A DNA stretch of 7,590 bases from an uncultured Slackia sp. (GTDB lineage: Bacteria > Actinomycetota > Coriobacteriia > Coriobacteriales > Eggerthellaceae): positions 1-7,590 of the forward strand of contig USEZ01000092.1 in the NCBI GenBank assembly GCA_900553775.1. The letters run 5' to 3'. Below are positions 1 to 5,755 of this stretch, one piece after another. How positions within the stretch are numbered: the stretch's first letter is position 1; each line of letters begins with the position of its first letter. The position numbers and the translations under genes were made by a program. The notes under the pieces were generated by a model. It was given only the letters and a program-made list of their open reading frames with translations, was not told where the DNA came from and did not search any database.

Positions 1-2
1 TA

Positions 3-422
3 GCCATGCTGCTGGGCTCGGTGATGGAGTACGCGACGAGCTGGCTCATGGAGATGCTGTGGGGCGCCATCGCCTGGGACTACACCGGCACGTTCGGCAG
101 CATCAACGGCCGTACCAATTTCGTATTCGGCGTGATGTGGGGCCTGCTCGGCCTGATTTGGGTGCGCACGGTCTTGCCGTTTTTCAAGAGGGCTTTCGAA
201 GCGGTCGATGTGGAGACGACGGCTATGAAGATCGTCGGAGTCGTGCTGACGATCTTTCTCGTCGTCGATGCGGCGTTCACGCTCGGCGCGGTGGGCAGGC
301 AAAGCGAGCGCATGGTGGGCATCGAGGCCACAACCCCCGTGCAGGAGTTTTTCGACGAGTATTTTCCCGACGCGTGGATGAAGGAACGCTTCCATATGAC
401 GGTGTTCGGCCGTCCGCAGTAA
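3..422 (+). CDS. CmpB/DUF1113-family membrane protein (putative ABC transporter permease), 5'-truncated
   Basis: This is the C-terminal part of an integral membrane protein; the frame is open to the left edge, so the true start lies outside the window. The visible part has 139 residues. It opens with the family signature: a glycine/leucine helix, then Glu-Tyr-x-Thr-Ser-Trp, a Trp-Asp-Tyr about 15 residues on, and Asn-Gly-Arg followed by a hydrophobic helix ending in a proline (residues about 1-60). This matches the second half of PF06541 proteins, which are annotated as putative ABC transporter permeases although no transport function is well established. A further membrane helix follows at roughly residues 75-97, then a soluble tail rich in charged and aromatic residues. 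The Met codon at 6 is internal to the conserved helix, so I do not regard it as the start. The gene converges with terC. Family assignment is fairly sure; biochemical role is unknown. Confidence 0.8.
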   Translation, partial: AMLLGSVMEYATSWLMEMLWGAIAWDYTGTFGSINGRTNFVFGVMWGLLGLIWVRTVLPFFKRAFEAVDVETTAMKIVGVVLTIFLVVDAAFTLGAVGRQSERMVGIEATTPVQEFFDEYFPDAWMKERFHMTVFGRPQ

Positions 423-580
423 ACGCGCGCCGGTCGGAAAGGCGCGAAAGGCCGAACGACGCGGGCGACGCTGCGCGGAGCGCGCGCATACGGCGGGTGC
501 CGGCGTCTTGGCCGGCTTGCTGCAGGGCGGGGTGAAGGCCGCCTTCGAGCGTCGTGCTCCCGGTTTTGCGCGATGAAAAA
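423..580. other. GC-rich convergent intergenic spacer with inverted repeats
   Basis: No convincing gene lies between the stop at 422 and the terC terminator. The spacer is very GC-rich and contains two perfect 6-bp inverted repeats: 472-477 with 483-488 (5-base loop), and 499-504 with 511-516 (6-base loop). Neither is followed by a T tract, so neither is a convincing intrinsic terminator for the rightward gene. They may be chance products of the base composition. Confidence 0.4.
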
Positions 581-606
581 GGAAAGGGCGCCGAAGCGCC
601 CTTTCC
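581..606 (-). terminator. Intrinsic terminator of the terC gene, UUCG tetraloop
   Basis: A perfect 11-bp stem pairs 581-591 with 596-606 around a 4-base loop. Read on the minus strand, the loop is TTCG closed by a C-G pair, the classic extra-stable tetraloop, and the stem is followed directly by five T residues (580-576). It lies 15 bases past the terC stop. On the plus strand no T tract follows, so it should work mainly leftward. Confidence 0.9.
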
Positions 607-621
607 CATGCGGTGCCGATG

Positions 622-1707
622 TTATTTGGAGGAATCGGCCGATCCGTCTTCCTCGACCGTCTCGTATTCGATTTCGATCGGTTCGTTCAGTGCATGGTGC
701 GCGGCGTCGCCGGCAAGCACTTGCTCGCGAAACGTCTTGGCGTCCTCGCCGTCGACGGGCGCCATGATGTAAACGTTGCCGCCGATGAAAATCGGGGTCG
801 CCTGGGTGGCCGTGGCGTTCGCGGCATCGTTGCCCTGGGCCGCCTTCTTGCGCTCCTCCTCGATGCGCTCGAGCATTTCGGCACGCACCGTCTCGATCTG
901 CGCGGCGGTCTCTTCCTGCCAGCGGCTTTTCTTCCAGGCGGCGAAGTTCTTGTTGTAGCGCATCTGGATCAGCTCGAGAACGATGCAGAACACCATGGCG
1001 AAGTAGACGATGAGCTTCTCAAGCGGCATATGCAGCATTTCGATGCCGGTGTGGAAGCCGACGCTGTCGATGACGAGCAAAGCGCCGATGGCCACGATGA
1101 ACGTCAGGGCGAGCATCTTCATCTCGGGATGGCCGTTGATGAAGTTCGAAATGGGGTCGATGAAGACCATCATCATGACGACGGCCACCATGACGGCGAT
1201 GATCATGATGATCAGATGGTCGGCCATGCCGACGGCGGTGATGACCGAATCGATGGAAAACACCAGGTCCATCACCATGATCGTGCCGACGGCCTGGGGA
1301 AGCGTGATCATGTGCAAGGCCTTATGCTCGTGCGAATGCTCCGCTTTCACTTCGGTGAGCCGCAGCATGTCGACAAGTTCGGAGATGCCTTTGTAGATAA
1401 GGTAGGCGCCGCCGATCAGCAAGACGAGGTCGCGCATGGAGAAGCCGTGGCTGTACGCTCCCAGATCGATGGTGAACAAAGGCGCGGTCATATGCACCAG
1501 ATACGAGGCGAAGCACAAGAAGATGATGCGCATGACGAGCGCGCCCGCCAGGCCGAGCTTGCGGCCGATGTGCTGTTTGTCGGCGGGAAGGCGATTCGTG
1601 GTGATGGAGATGAATACCAGGTTGTCGATGCCGAGGACGATTTCGAGGAATATCAGCGTGACGAGGCTGATCCATGCTTCCGGCGTCGTGAAAATGGACA
1701 GATCCAT
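622..1707 (-). CDS. TerC/YkoY-family integral membrane protein, likely manganese handling
   Basis: The 361-residue product is a polytopic membrane protein of the TerC family. Members include Bacillus YkoY/YceF and E. coli Alx, linked to Mn2+ export or metalation of exported enzymes. Family-typical acidic residues sit in hydrophobic segments: Glu22, the Gly-Ile-Asp-Asn motif (Asp28), Asp147 in Met-Asp-Leu-Val-Phe-Ser-Ile-Asp (also Asp153), and Asp214. A loop at about 123-132 has four histidines and three acidic or lysine neighbours, a plausible metal-binding patch. Seven or so membrane segments fill residues 12-248. After them come a charged helix (about 253-290), then a soluble tail ending in a Glu/Asp-rich stretch. 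I chose ATG 1707 because AAAGGAG lies four bases upstream and the family homology begins there. An in-frame ATG at 1776 (with an AAGG upstream) would add 23 unrelated residues read from the riboswitch leader. The upstream Mn2+ riboswitch supports the metal role. The exact substrate is inferred. Confidence 0.9.
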   Translation of the reverse strand: MDLSIFTTPEAWISLVTLIFLEIVLGIDNLVFISITTNRLPADKQHIGRKLGLAGALVMRIIFLCFASYLVHMTAPLFTIDLGAYSHGFSMRDLVLLIGGAYLIYKGISELVDMLRLTEVKAEHSHEHKALHMITLPQAVGTIMVMDLVFSIDSVITAVGMADHLIIMIIAVMVAVVMMMVFIDPISNFINGHPEMKMLALTFIVAIGALLVIDSVGFHTGIEMLHMPLEKLIVYFAMVFCIVLELIQMRYNKNFAAWKKSRWQEETAAQIETVRAEMLERIEEERKKAAQGNDAANATATQATPIFIGGNVYIMAPVDGEDAKTFREQVLAGDAAHHALNEPIEIEYETVEEDGSADSSK

Positions 1708-1710
1708 TCC

Positions 1711-1761
1711 GCTCCTTTCAAACAGTCCGGAGCGCAGACCCGCACGGGGACGAAACTCCGG
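1711..1761 (-). promoter_or_regulatory. Candidate translational expression platform of the terC riboswitch
   Basis: Two mutually exclusive pairings can be drawn in the terC mRNA. The segment GCUCC (1733-1729) is perfectly complementary to GGAGC (1715-1711), which contains the ribosome binding site. Pairing would hide it. The overlapping segment CUCCGG (1732-1727) is also perfectly complementary to CCGGAG (1761-1756) upstream. Pairing there would free the ribosome binding site. No T tract follows either stem, so control of translation rather than of termination is the natural reading. How the aptamer would tip the balance is not visible to me. Confidence 0.55.
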
Positions 1762-1800
1762 CACAACCGATACCATGCGGACCTTGCGCCCGCAAGCTGT

Positions 1801-1892
1801 ACCCTGAGTCTCGTTATTTCAGACACGCCAGGCGCGAAACCGGGTCTGTTGACGTGCCGCATCATCGTGATGCCAACTACTCCCCCATAGGC
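1801..1892 (-). ncRNA. yybP-ykoY (Mn2+-sensing) riboswitch aptamer
   Basis: On the minus strand the leader of terC shows the hallmarks of this riboswitch class in order. First comes GGGGAGTAG (1885-1877). A perfect 6-bp P2-like hairpin with a CGA loop follows (1873-1859). Next is GTCAACA (1853-1847) within a P3-like stem that pairs 1858-1853 with 1827-1822 and has an inner imperfect stem. Last is AACGAGACTC (1815-1806), resembling the conserved GCAAGACC strand of the second loop. The closing P1 helix near 1886-1892 and 1801-1807 is weak by eye, with mismatches and G-U pairs. The class binds Mn2+ and typically sits upstream of terC/ykoY, mntP or yybP genes, which fits the downstream gene here. 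Confidence 0.87.
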
Positions 1893-1930
1893 TTTGGCAT
1901 CTTCGGGCCGCAAGGCGCGAAGAGCACGCG

Positions 1931-1939
1931 TGATATAAT
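1931..1939 (+). promoter_or_regulatory. Extended -10 promoter of the 1973-2752 gene
   Basis: TG at 1931-1932, one base, then a perfect TATAAT (1934-1939) forms a consensus extended -10 element. The expected start near 1946 gives a leader of about 27 bases carrying the ribosome binding site GAGGA (1959-1963). There is no recognisable -35 hexamer at the right distance, as is common for extended -10 promoters. Confidence 0.75.
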
Positions 1940-1943
1940 GGCA
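1935..1943 (-). promoter_or_regulatory. Candidate terC promoter, extended -10
   Basis: On the minus strand, TG (1943-1942), one base, then CATTAT (1940-1935) resembles an extended -10 element, placing a transcription start near 1928, some 36 bases before the riboswitch. No -35 element is evident. It overlaps the rightward -10 on the opposite strand. The call rests on position and a 4-of-6 match only. Confidence 0.4.
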
Positions 1944-1972
1944 GGGTTTGCCGGCATTGAGGACGGAATCTC

Positions 1973-2752
1973 ATGAAGTTTATGAAACCTTCGCATAAGT
2001 CTGCTTCCGCAGGGCACGAGACCGTGCGCTATCTCGACGGATCGGGCCTTGCCCGTCCGTTCGACCCCCCGAAAGCCGTCATTGCCGCATGCGTCATCGC
2101 CGCCGCTTGCGCGGCCGTCATCGGAGGCATGGCGGCGTCCAAGGCTATCGACCAGGTGCTGCACGGGGAAGAGCGGGCTGCGGCCACGGTGGAAAGCAAC
2201 ATCGCGCGCGACATCTCCTACGATATCCCCTTGATGCAGGATTGCATGGCTCTCGATGACGCCTCCATTCTCGCGCGTTTCCAGGAATCGGGATTTCTGA
2301 CGTACGATCTGACCGGCGAGGGCGATTCGGGCATCGACGTGATGAAGCTTCCCTCCGATACCAATCTCATGGATGCGGGCATCGCGCTCGGCGGCGGCAT
2401 CGGGAACATGGATGCCGTCGCCGCTTCGAAATACCTCGTGGGATCGTGGCGCTTCACCGTCGAGCGCGTCGAGGGGCTCTCGATGCGCATCCGCTATGCC
2501 GACCTGCGTTCGGCCGATGCCGCCGAGGCCATCGATGCCGCCATGGCAAGCCAAGGATGGGTCGACAATCCGGCCGTATCGGTGGAAAGCGAAGGCAAAG
2601 ACGAGGTGGGAAACACCTATCGGGAAGGAACGCTGGCAAGCGACGGGGGAGCATATGCCTGGCGCGTGTCGGTCTGCCCTCTGGCCGACGTCTACGACAT
2701 CGTAGGCTTGCCCGAGAGCGCGCAATATGTCGGCATCAGGCTTCAGGCGTAG
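1973..2752 (+). CDS. Single-pass membrane-anchored protein of unknown function
   Basis: I do not recognise the family of this 259-residue protein. Residues 1-34 are polar and positively charged. Residues 35-57 form one strongly hydrophobic, alanine-rich segment (Val-Ile-Ala-Ala type). The remaining roughly 200 residues are soluble and acidic. The N-terminal charges and single helix suggest an uncleaved anchor with the C-terminal domain outside the cell. There is no lipobox. The exported part has two cysteines, Cys91 and Cys235, that could form a disulfide. The tail looks like a mixed alpha/beta domain, with Trp159-Arg-Phe, Ile173-Arg-Tyr and Trp230-Arg-Val strand-like stretches. Start ATG 1973 has GAGGA nine bases upstream and a strong promoter before it. 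The gene is monocistronic: its own promoter, then a terminator just past the stop. That it is a real gene is well supported by these signals and typical codon use. Its function is unknown. Confidence 0.8.
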   Translation: MKFMKPSHKSASAGHETVRYLDGSGLARPFDPPKAVIAACVIAAACAAVIGGMAASKAIDQVLHGEERAAATVESNIARDISYDIPLMQDCMALDDASILARFQESGFLTYDLTGEGDSGIDVMKLPSDTNLMDAGIALGGGIGNMDAVAASKYLVGSWRFTVERVEGLSMRIRYADLRSADAAEAIDAAMASQGWVDNPAVSVESEGKDEVGNTYREGTLASDGGAYAWRVSVCPLADVYDIVGLPESAQYVGIRLQA

Positions 2753-2754
2753 AG

Positions 2755-2781
2755 AAGAAGGCCCCGCCGAGGGCCTTCTTT
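2755..2781 (+). terminator. Intrinsic terminator after the orphan membrane-protein gene
   Basis: A perfect 10-bp stem pairs 2755-2764 with 2771-2780 around a 6-base loop. The 3' arm ends in CTTCTTT, giving the U-rich end. It begins three bases after the stop. A longer alternative stem, 2760-2766 with 2800-2806 (7 bp perfect), encloses a smaller hairpin (2774-2779 with 2787-2792). On the minus strand the longer stem is followed by TTCTTCTCT, so the region may also end leftward transcription from the lipid kinase gene. The rightward call is firm; the leftward one is tentative. Confidence 0.82.
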
Positions 2782-2833
2782 CGCGGAGAAGGAGTCTTTC
2801 GGGGCCGTTTGTTCGCGCAGATGCAACCGATGT

Positions 2834-3739
2834 TTATCCGAACAGCTCGTATGCCTCGTCGGAAACGATGAGGCGCGCCGACCGGGGCAGGACGCGCGCG
2901 ACGAACGGCGTCGTGTTTCCCGTGGGCTCGCCGTCGTATTGGATCTCGAAAGCGGGATCCGCGGAAACCTCGATGTGCGATCCTTCGTAGATTTCGAGCG
3001 CGTCGCCGCGGTCGGGGAAATGTCCGTCGCGGTCGAGCATGGCTGCGAAAACCGACGGAAGAAGCTCGACGGCGTTTTTCGCTTTCAGCACCACCACGCC
3101 GAGCTTGCCGTCGCGCGGCTGGTTGCAGTGCGTGACCGAGATGCCGAATTGGATTTCCGAGAAATTGACGAGCAGCACGCCGAGGCCTTGGGTTTCGACC
3201 TTCTTTCCGTCGATGTCGAGTCGGATTCGCGAATGCTGGGGAGAGATGTTCGATCCCGCCGCGAGAAAGTACGCTACGGGCCCGAGCAGCCGTTTGTTCG
3301 AGGCGGCGCTTTCCATGATGGTGGCGTCATAGCCCGCGCCCGCCATGATCATGAACCCGAACGTTTTGCCGTCGTGTTCGATCTCTCCCATATCGAAGTC
3401 GAGCGTTTTGCCCGCGCGGGCAAGCTTCGCGAGCGCATGCGGCTCGTTGGGCTCGAGCAGGTTCAGCGAAAGCAGGTTGGCGGTGCCGGCGGGATAGGGA
3501 AGAACCGCCACGCCGGTATCGCGCAGGCGGTAGGCGACGGTCGCTATGGTGCCGTCGCCGCCTGAGGCCACGACCGCGTCGAATTGCTCGGCGTCGTCGA
3601 GGAGGTGCTCGATCGAGGTGGTGCCGTCGGACGAGCGCAGGCACACCTCGTCGCCGTCTTCGACGAACGAGCGCATGAAGTCGTACACGCTGCCTTCGCG
3701 GTATCCTGATGCGAGATTGTTGATGATGAGCACTTTCAA
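2834..3739 (-). CDS. Diacylglycerol kinase-family lipid kinase (DagK/YegS/BmrU type)
   Basis: The 301-residue product has the lipid-kinase catalytic fold that phosphorylates diacylglycerol or a related lipid with ATP at the membrane, typically recycling lipid into phospholipid synthesis. Visible signatures are the N-terminal Ile-Ile-Asn-Asn strand, Ser-Gly-Gly-Asp-Gly-Thr (Gly-Gly-Asp-Gly-Thr at residues 60-64, the nucleotide-binding loop), and Pro-Ala-Gly-Thr-Ala-Asn near 83-88, the usual P-x-G-T-x-N. A Gly-Ala-Gly-Tyr-Asp substrate-side motif follows, and the C-terminal region contains Gln-Tyr-Asp-Gly-Glu-Pro. I chose TTG 3739 because GGGGGGAGG ends nine bases upstream and homology starts at the next residue. 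Longer ATG starts at 3838 or 3766 lie before or at the predicted transcription start. The gene is divergent from RNase D and seems monocistronic. Exact lipid substrate cannot be told from sequence. Confidence 0.9.
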   Translation of the reverse strand: MKVLIINNLASGYREGSVYDFMRSFVEDGDEVCLRSSDGTTSIEHLLDDAEQFDAVVASGGDGTIATVAYRLRDTGVAVLPYPAGTANLLSLNLLEPNEPHALAKLARAGKTLDFDMGEIEHDGKTFGFMIMAGAGYDATIMESAASNKRLLGPVAYFLAAGSNISPQHSRIRLDIDGKKVETQGLGVLLVNFSEIQFGISVTHCNQPRDGKLGVVVLKAKNAVELLPSVFAAMLDRDGHFPDRGDALEIYEGSHIEVSADPAFEIQYDGEPTGNTTPFVARVLPRSARLIVSDEAYELFG

Positions 3740-3773
3740 GACGGTCGACCTCCCCCCTTTTTGCATATAGGTT

Positions 3774-3779
3774 ATTATA
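3774..3779 (-). promoter_or_regulatory. -10 element of the lipid kinase gene
   Basis: On the minus strand there is a perfect TATAAT (3779-3774). A start near 3767 gives a leader of about 28 bases containing the strong purine-rich ribosome binding site (3757-3749) of the TTG-started kinase gene. No good -35 element is seen at 16-18 bases. Confidence 0.65.
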
Positions 3780-3784
3780 GCGTC

Positions 3785-3792
3785 TGCATAAT
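3785..3792 (+). promoter_or_regulatory. Candidate -10 element of the RNase D gene
   Basis: CATAAT (3787-3792, 5 of 6 to consensus) preceded directly by TG would start transcription near 3799, about 32 bases before the TTG start. TTGCAT at 3761-3766 resembles a -35 but its 20-base spacing is long. The site sits beside the opposing kinase -10, so the two promoters must share or compete for this 91-base divergent region. Confidence 0.45.
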
Positions 3793-3830
3793 TCGCCCTC
3801 GATCGTCGTGATTCACACAAAGGAAAAGCG

Positions 3831-4979
3831 TTGTACATTACCGACCGGAAGCAATTGAAGGAGTTCGCCGACCGTGCGAAGCGATTCGCCGTCCTCGCCG
3901 TCGATACGGAATTCCTCAGAGAGAAGACCTATTGGCCCCGCTTGTGCCTCATCCAGCTTGCAACCGAAGAGGAAAGCGTCGTCGTCGACCCGTTCAGGGT
4001 GAAAGACCTGTCCGATTTGGCCGAGCTGTTTGTCGACGAGCGCATCGTCAAGCTCTTCCATGCCGCAGGCCAGGATATGGAGCTCATCGTGCACGAGATG
4101 GGCGTGGTTCCCAAACCCGTGTTCGACACGCAGATCGCGGCGTCGCTTCTCGGCGACATGCTGCAGATCGGATACGGATCGCTCGTGCTGAACGAATGCA
4201 ACGTGAAATTGAAGAAGGCCGATTCGTTCACCGATTGGAGCCGCAGGCCGCTGACCGATTCCCAGATCCAATACGCCCTCGACGACGTGATCTATCTTCC
4301 GCGAATCTATCGCTCGATGAAGGAACGTCTCGAAAAGCTCGGCCGTCTTTCGTGGCTCGACCGCGATTTCGAAGAGCTTTCCGACCCCGAGCGCTACAAG
4401 GTCGATCCCTACGAACGCTTCAAGCGCCTCAAACGCGTCAACCAGCTGACGCCGCAGCAGCTTTCAGCGGCGCGCGAGGTCGCGGCGTGGCGCGAGACGC
4501 AGGCCATGAAACGCAATATTCCTCGCAAATGGGTGGTTACCGACGAGCAGATCGTCGAGATATGCAAGCGCGAGCCGCGTACGCTCGACGAGCTTTTCAT
4601 GGTGCGCGGCGTATCGAACACGCTCAAGACCGACGACGCCCGCCGGGTGCTTGCCGCATGCAAGCAGGGCCTCGATGCGCCCGAGGACGCATGGCCCGAG
4701 TTGAACAAATCGTACAAAAGCGAGCCCAACGTCGATCCCCAGGTCGATTTGCTGTATTCGCTGGTGAAGGTGCGTGCGAAAGAAGCCGGCGTCGCATTCG
4801 GCGTTCTTGCATCGCATGCCGATCTGGCAAAGCTTGTGCGCGGGCACTACGAAGAGGTCGACATCCTGAAAGGCTGGCGCCGCCATCTCGTGGGCGAAGA
4901 GCTTCTCGCCTTGATGCGCGGAGAGATTCTCTTGGGGATCGAAGACGGGGTTTTGAAGGTTACGGATCGGACACACTAG
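3831..4979 (+). CDS. rnd: Ribonuclease D (DEDDy 3'-5' exoribonuclease with HRDC domain)
   Basis: The 382-residue product trims 3' ends of tRNA and other structured RNA precursors. E. coli RNase D is 375 residues, so this is full length. The exonuclease motifs are all present. Exo I is Val-Asp-Thr-Glu-Phe (Asp25, Glu27). Exo II is Phe-His-Ala-Ala-Gly-Gln-Asp (Asp82). Exo III is Tyr148-Ala-Leu-Asp-Asp152, marking the DEDDy subclass; Trp-Ser-x-Arg-Pro-Leu-Thr just before it is also typical. Residues about 208-285 form an HRDC nucleic-acid-binding domain (Trp220-Arg-Glu, then Arg-Asn-Ile-Pro-Arg and a Leu-Asp-Glu-Leu helix). The rest is helical and may hold a second HRDC-like unit. Start is TTG 3831, with AAAGGAAAA just upstream and homology from the first residues. 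It is divergent from the lipid kinase. No terminator is seen before the next gene. Confidence 0.94.
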   Translation: MYITDRKQLKEFADRAKRFAVLAVDTEFLREKTYWPRLCLIQLATEEESVVVDPFRVKDLSDLAELFVDERIVKLFHAAGQDMELIVHEMGVVPKPVFDTQIAASLLGDMLQIGYGSLVLNECNVKLKKADSFTDWSRRPLTDSQIQYALDDVIYLPRIYRSMKERLEKLGRLSWLDRDFEELSDPERYKVDPYERFKRLKRVNQLTPQQLSAAREVAAWRETQAMKRNIPRKWVVTDEQIVEICKREPRTLDELFMVRGVSNTLKTDDARRVLAACKQGLDAPEDAWPELNKSYKSEPNVDPQVDLLYSLVKVRAKEAGVAFGVLASHADLAKLVRGHYEEVDILKGWRRHLVGEELLALMRGEILLGIEDGVLKVTDRTH

Positions 4980-4980
4980 A

Positions 4981-5008
4981 TTGCGCGCGATGCGCGTTCG
5001 ACTAGAAT
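4981..5008 (+). promoter_or_regulatory. Candidate promoter of the zinc metallopeptidase gene
   Basis: TTGCGC (4981-4986) and TAGAAT (5003-5008, 5 of 6) are separated by 16 bases, giving a start near 5015 in the 77-base gap after the RNase D stop. The -35 matches only half the consensus. A 5-bp perfect hairpin (4984-4988 with 4992-4996) lies in the spacer. Read-through from RNase D is also possible since no terminator separates the genes. Confidence 0.4.
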
Positions 5009-5056
5009 ACCGCTGCGAACAAAGGTTTGCCTGAGCACGTTGTAAAGGAGCATTCG

Positions 5057-5752
5057 ATGCCCATCGTATCGGGAGGCATGGGCCTCTATTATGCCGTTAT
5101 GATCTTGACGCTGGTTATCGGCGCCGGCGCGCAATTCTATGTTTCGCGGCAATTGAAGAAATACAGCCACGTTCCCAGTTCGTACGGAATCACCGGCGCC
5201 GAAATGGCCCGCCGCATGTCCATCGACAGCGGCATTTCGCATGTGGCCGTGCATCGCGGCGGACCGAATCAGGATTTCTTCGATCCCCGCTCGAATTCCG
5301 TCACGCTCGGCACCGATGCATATGGCGAATACAGCATCACCGCCGTGGCCACGGCGGTCCACGAGATGGGCCATGCCCAGCAGTACGCCGAAGGCTATGC
5401 GTTCATGAAATTCCGCAGCGCGCTCGTGCCCGTCGTGAATTTCTGCTCGAATGCATGGATGATCATCTTCATGCTCGGATTGCTCATGGGCGCCGCAGGC
5501 GGCACGTTCATGGTGAAGATCGGCATCGTCATGTTTGCCGCCGTTTTGCTGTTCCAGCTGGTCACGCTGCCCGTCGAATTCGATGCTTCGCGCCGCGGGC
5601 TTGCGTATCTTCAGGCGACGGGTATGAATCAGGCCGAAATCTCGGGCGCATACTCGGTTTTGCGCGCGTGCGCCTTGACCTATGTCGCATCCGCTTTGAC
5701 CGCACTTTTGCAGCTTCTGTATCTCATTCTGTCCACGCGTTCGGAAGATTAG
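5057..5752 (+). CDS. Membrane zinc metallopeptidase, YugP-like (Zn_peptidase_2, PF04298)
   Basis: This 231-residue membrane protein belongs to the YugP-like putative neutral zinc metallopeptidases, whose substrates are not known. The catalytic signature His-Glu-Met-Gly-His (His102, Glu103, His106) is followed by Ala-Gln-Gln, and Glu174 in Leu-Pro-Val-Glu-Phe-Asp-Ala-Ser-Arg is the likely third zinc ligand. The family-typical Phe-Asp-Pro-Arg and a Val-x-Leu strand lie at 75-84. Hydrophobic helices are at about 8-28, 124-147, 153-172 and 203-226, so the HExxH helix lies between membrane segments. Start ATG 5057 has AAAGGAG six bases before it. A TTG at 5027 would add ten residues that include this ribosome binding site and is rejected. 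It is followed three bases later by the xseA ATG, yet a terminator-like hairpin stands just inside xseA and may end this transcript. Confidence 0.9.
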   Translation: MPIVSGGMGLYYAVMILTLVIGAGAQFYVSRQLKKYSHVPSSYGITGAEMARRMSIDSGISHVAVHRGGPNQDFFDPRSNSVTLGTDAYGEYSITAVATAVHEMGHAQQYAEGYAFMKFRSALVPVVNFCSNAWMIIFMLGLLMGAAGGTFMVKIGIVMFAAVLLFQLVTLPVEFDASRRGLAYLQATGMNQAEISGAYSVLRACALTYVASALTALLQLLYLILSTRSED

Positions 5753-5755
5753 CCC

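Noticed and set aside
613..1890. A 425-codon open frame on the plus strand across terC and its leader
   Set aside because: It is the antisense shadow of terC: its His/Asp-rich repeats come from reading membrane-helix codons backwards, and the opposite strand has clear TerC homology, a ribosome binding site, a riboswitch and a terminator.
1877..2725. A 282-codon open frame on the minus strand opposite the orphan gene
   Set aside because: The plus frame has a consensus promoter, a well-placed ribosome binding site, a membrane helix and a terminator just after its stop. The minus frame has no start signals, a composition typical of an antisense shadow, and runs into the riboswitch.
4984..4996. 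5-bp GC hairpin after RNase D as a terminator
   Set aside because: The stem is short, the loop is three bases and no T tract follows; it overlaps a candidate promoter instead.
5027..5056. Upstream TTG start for the zinc metallopeptidase
   Set aside because: It would place the strong AAAGGAG ribosome binding site inside the coding sequence, and the added ten residues do not resemble the family.
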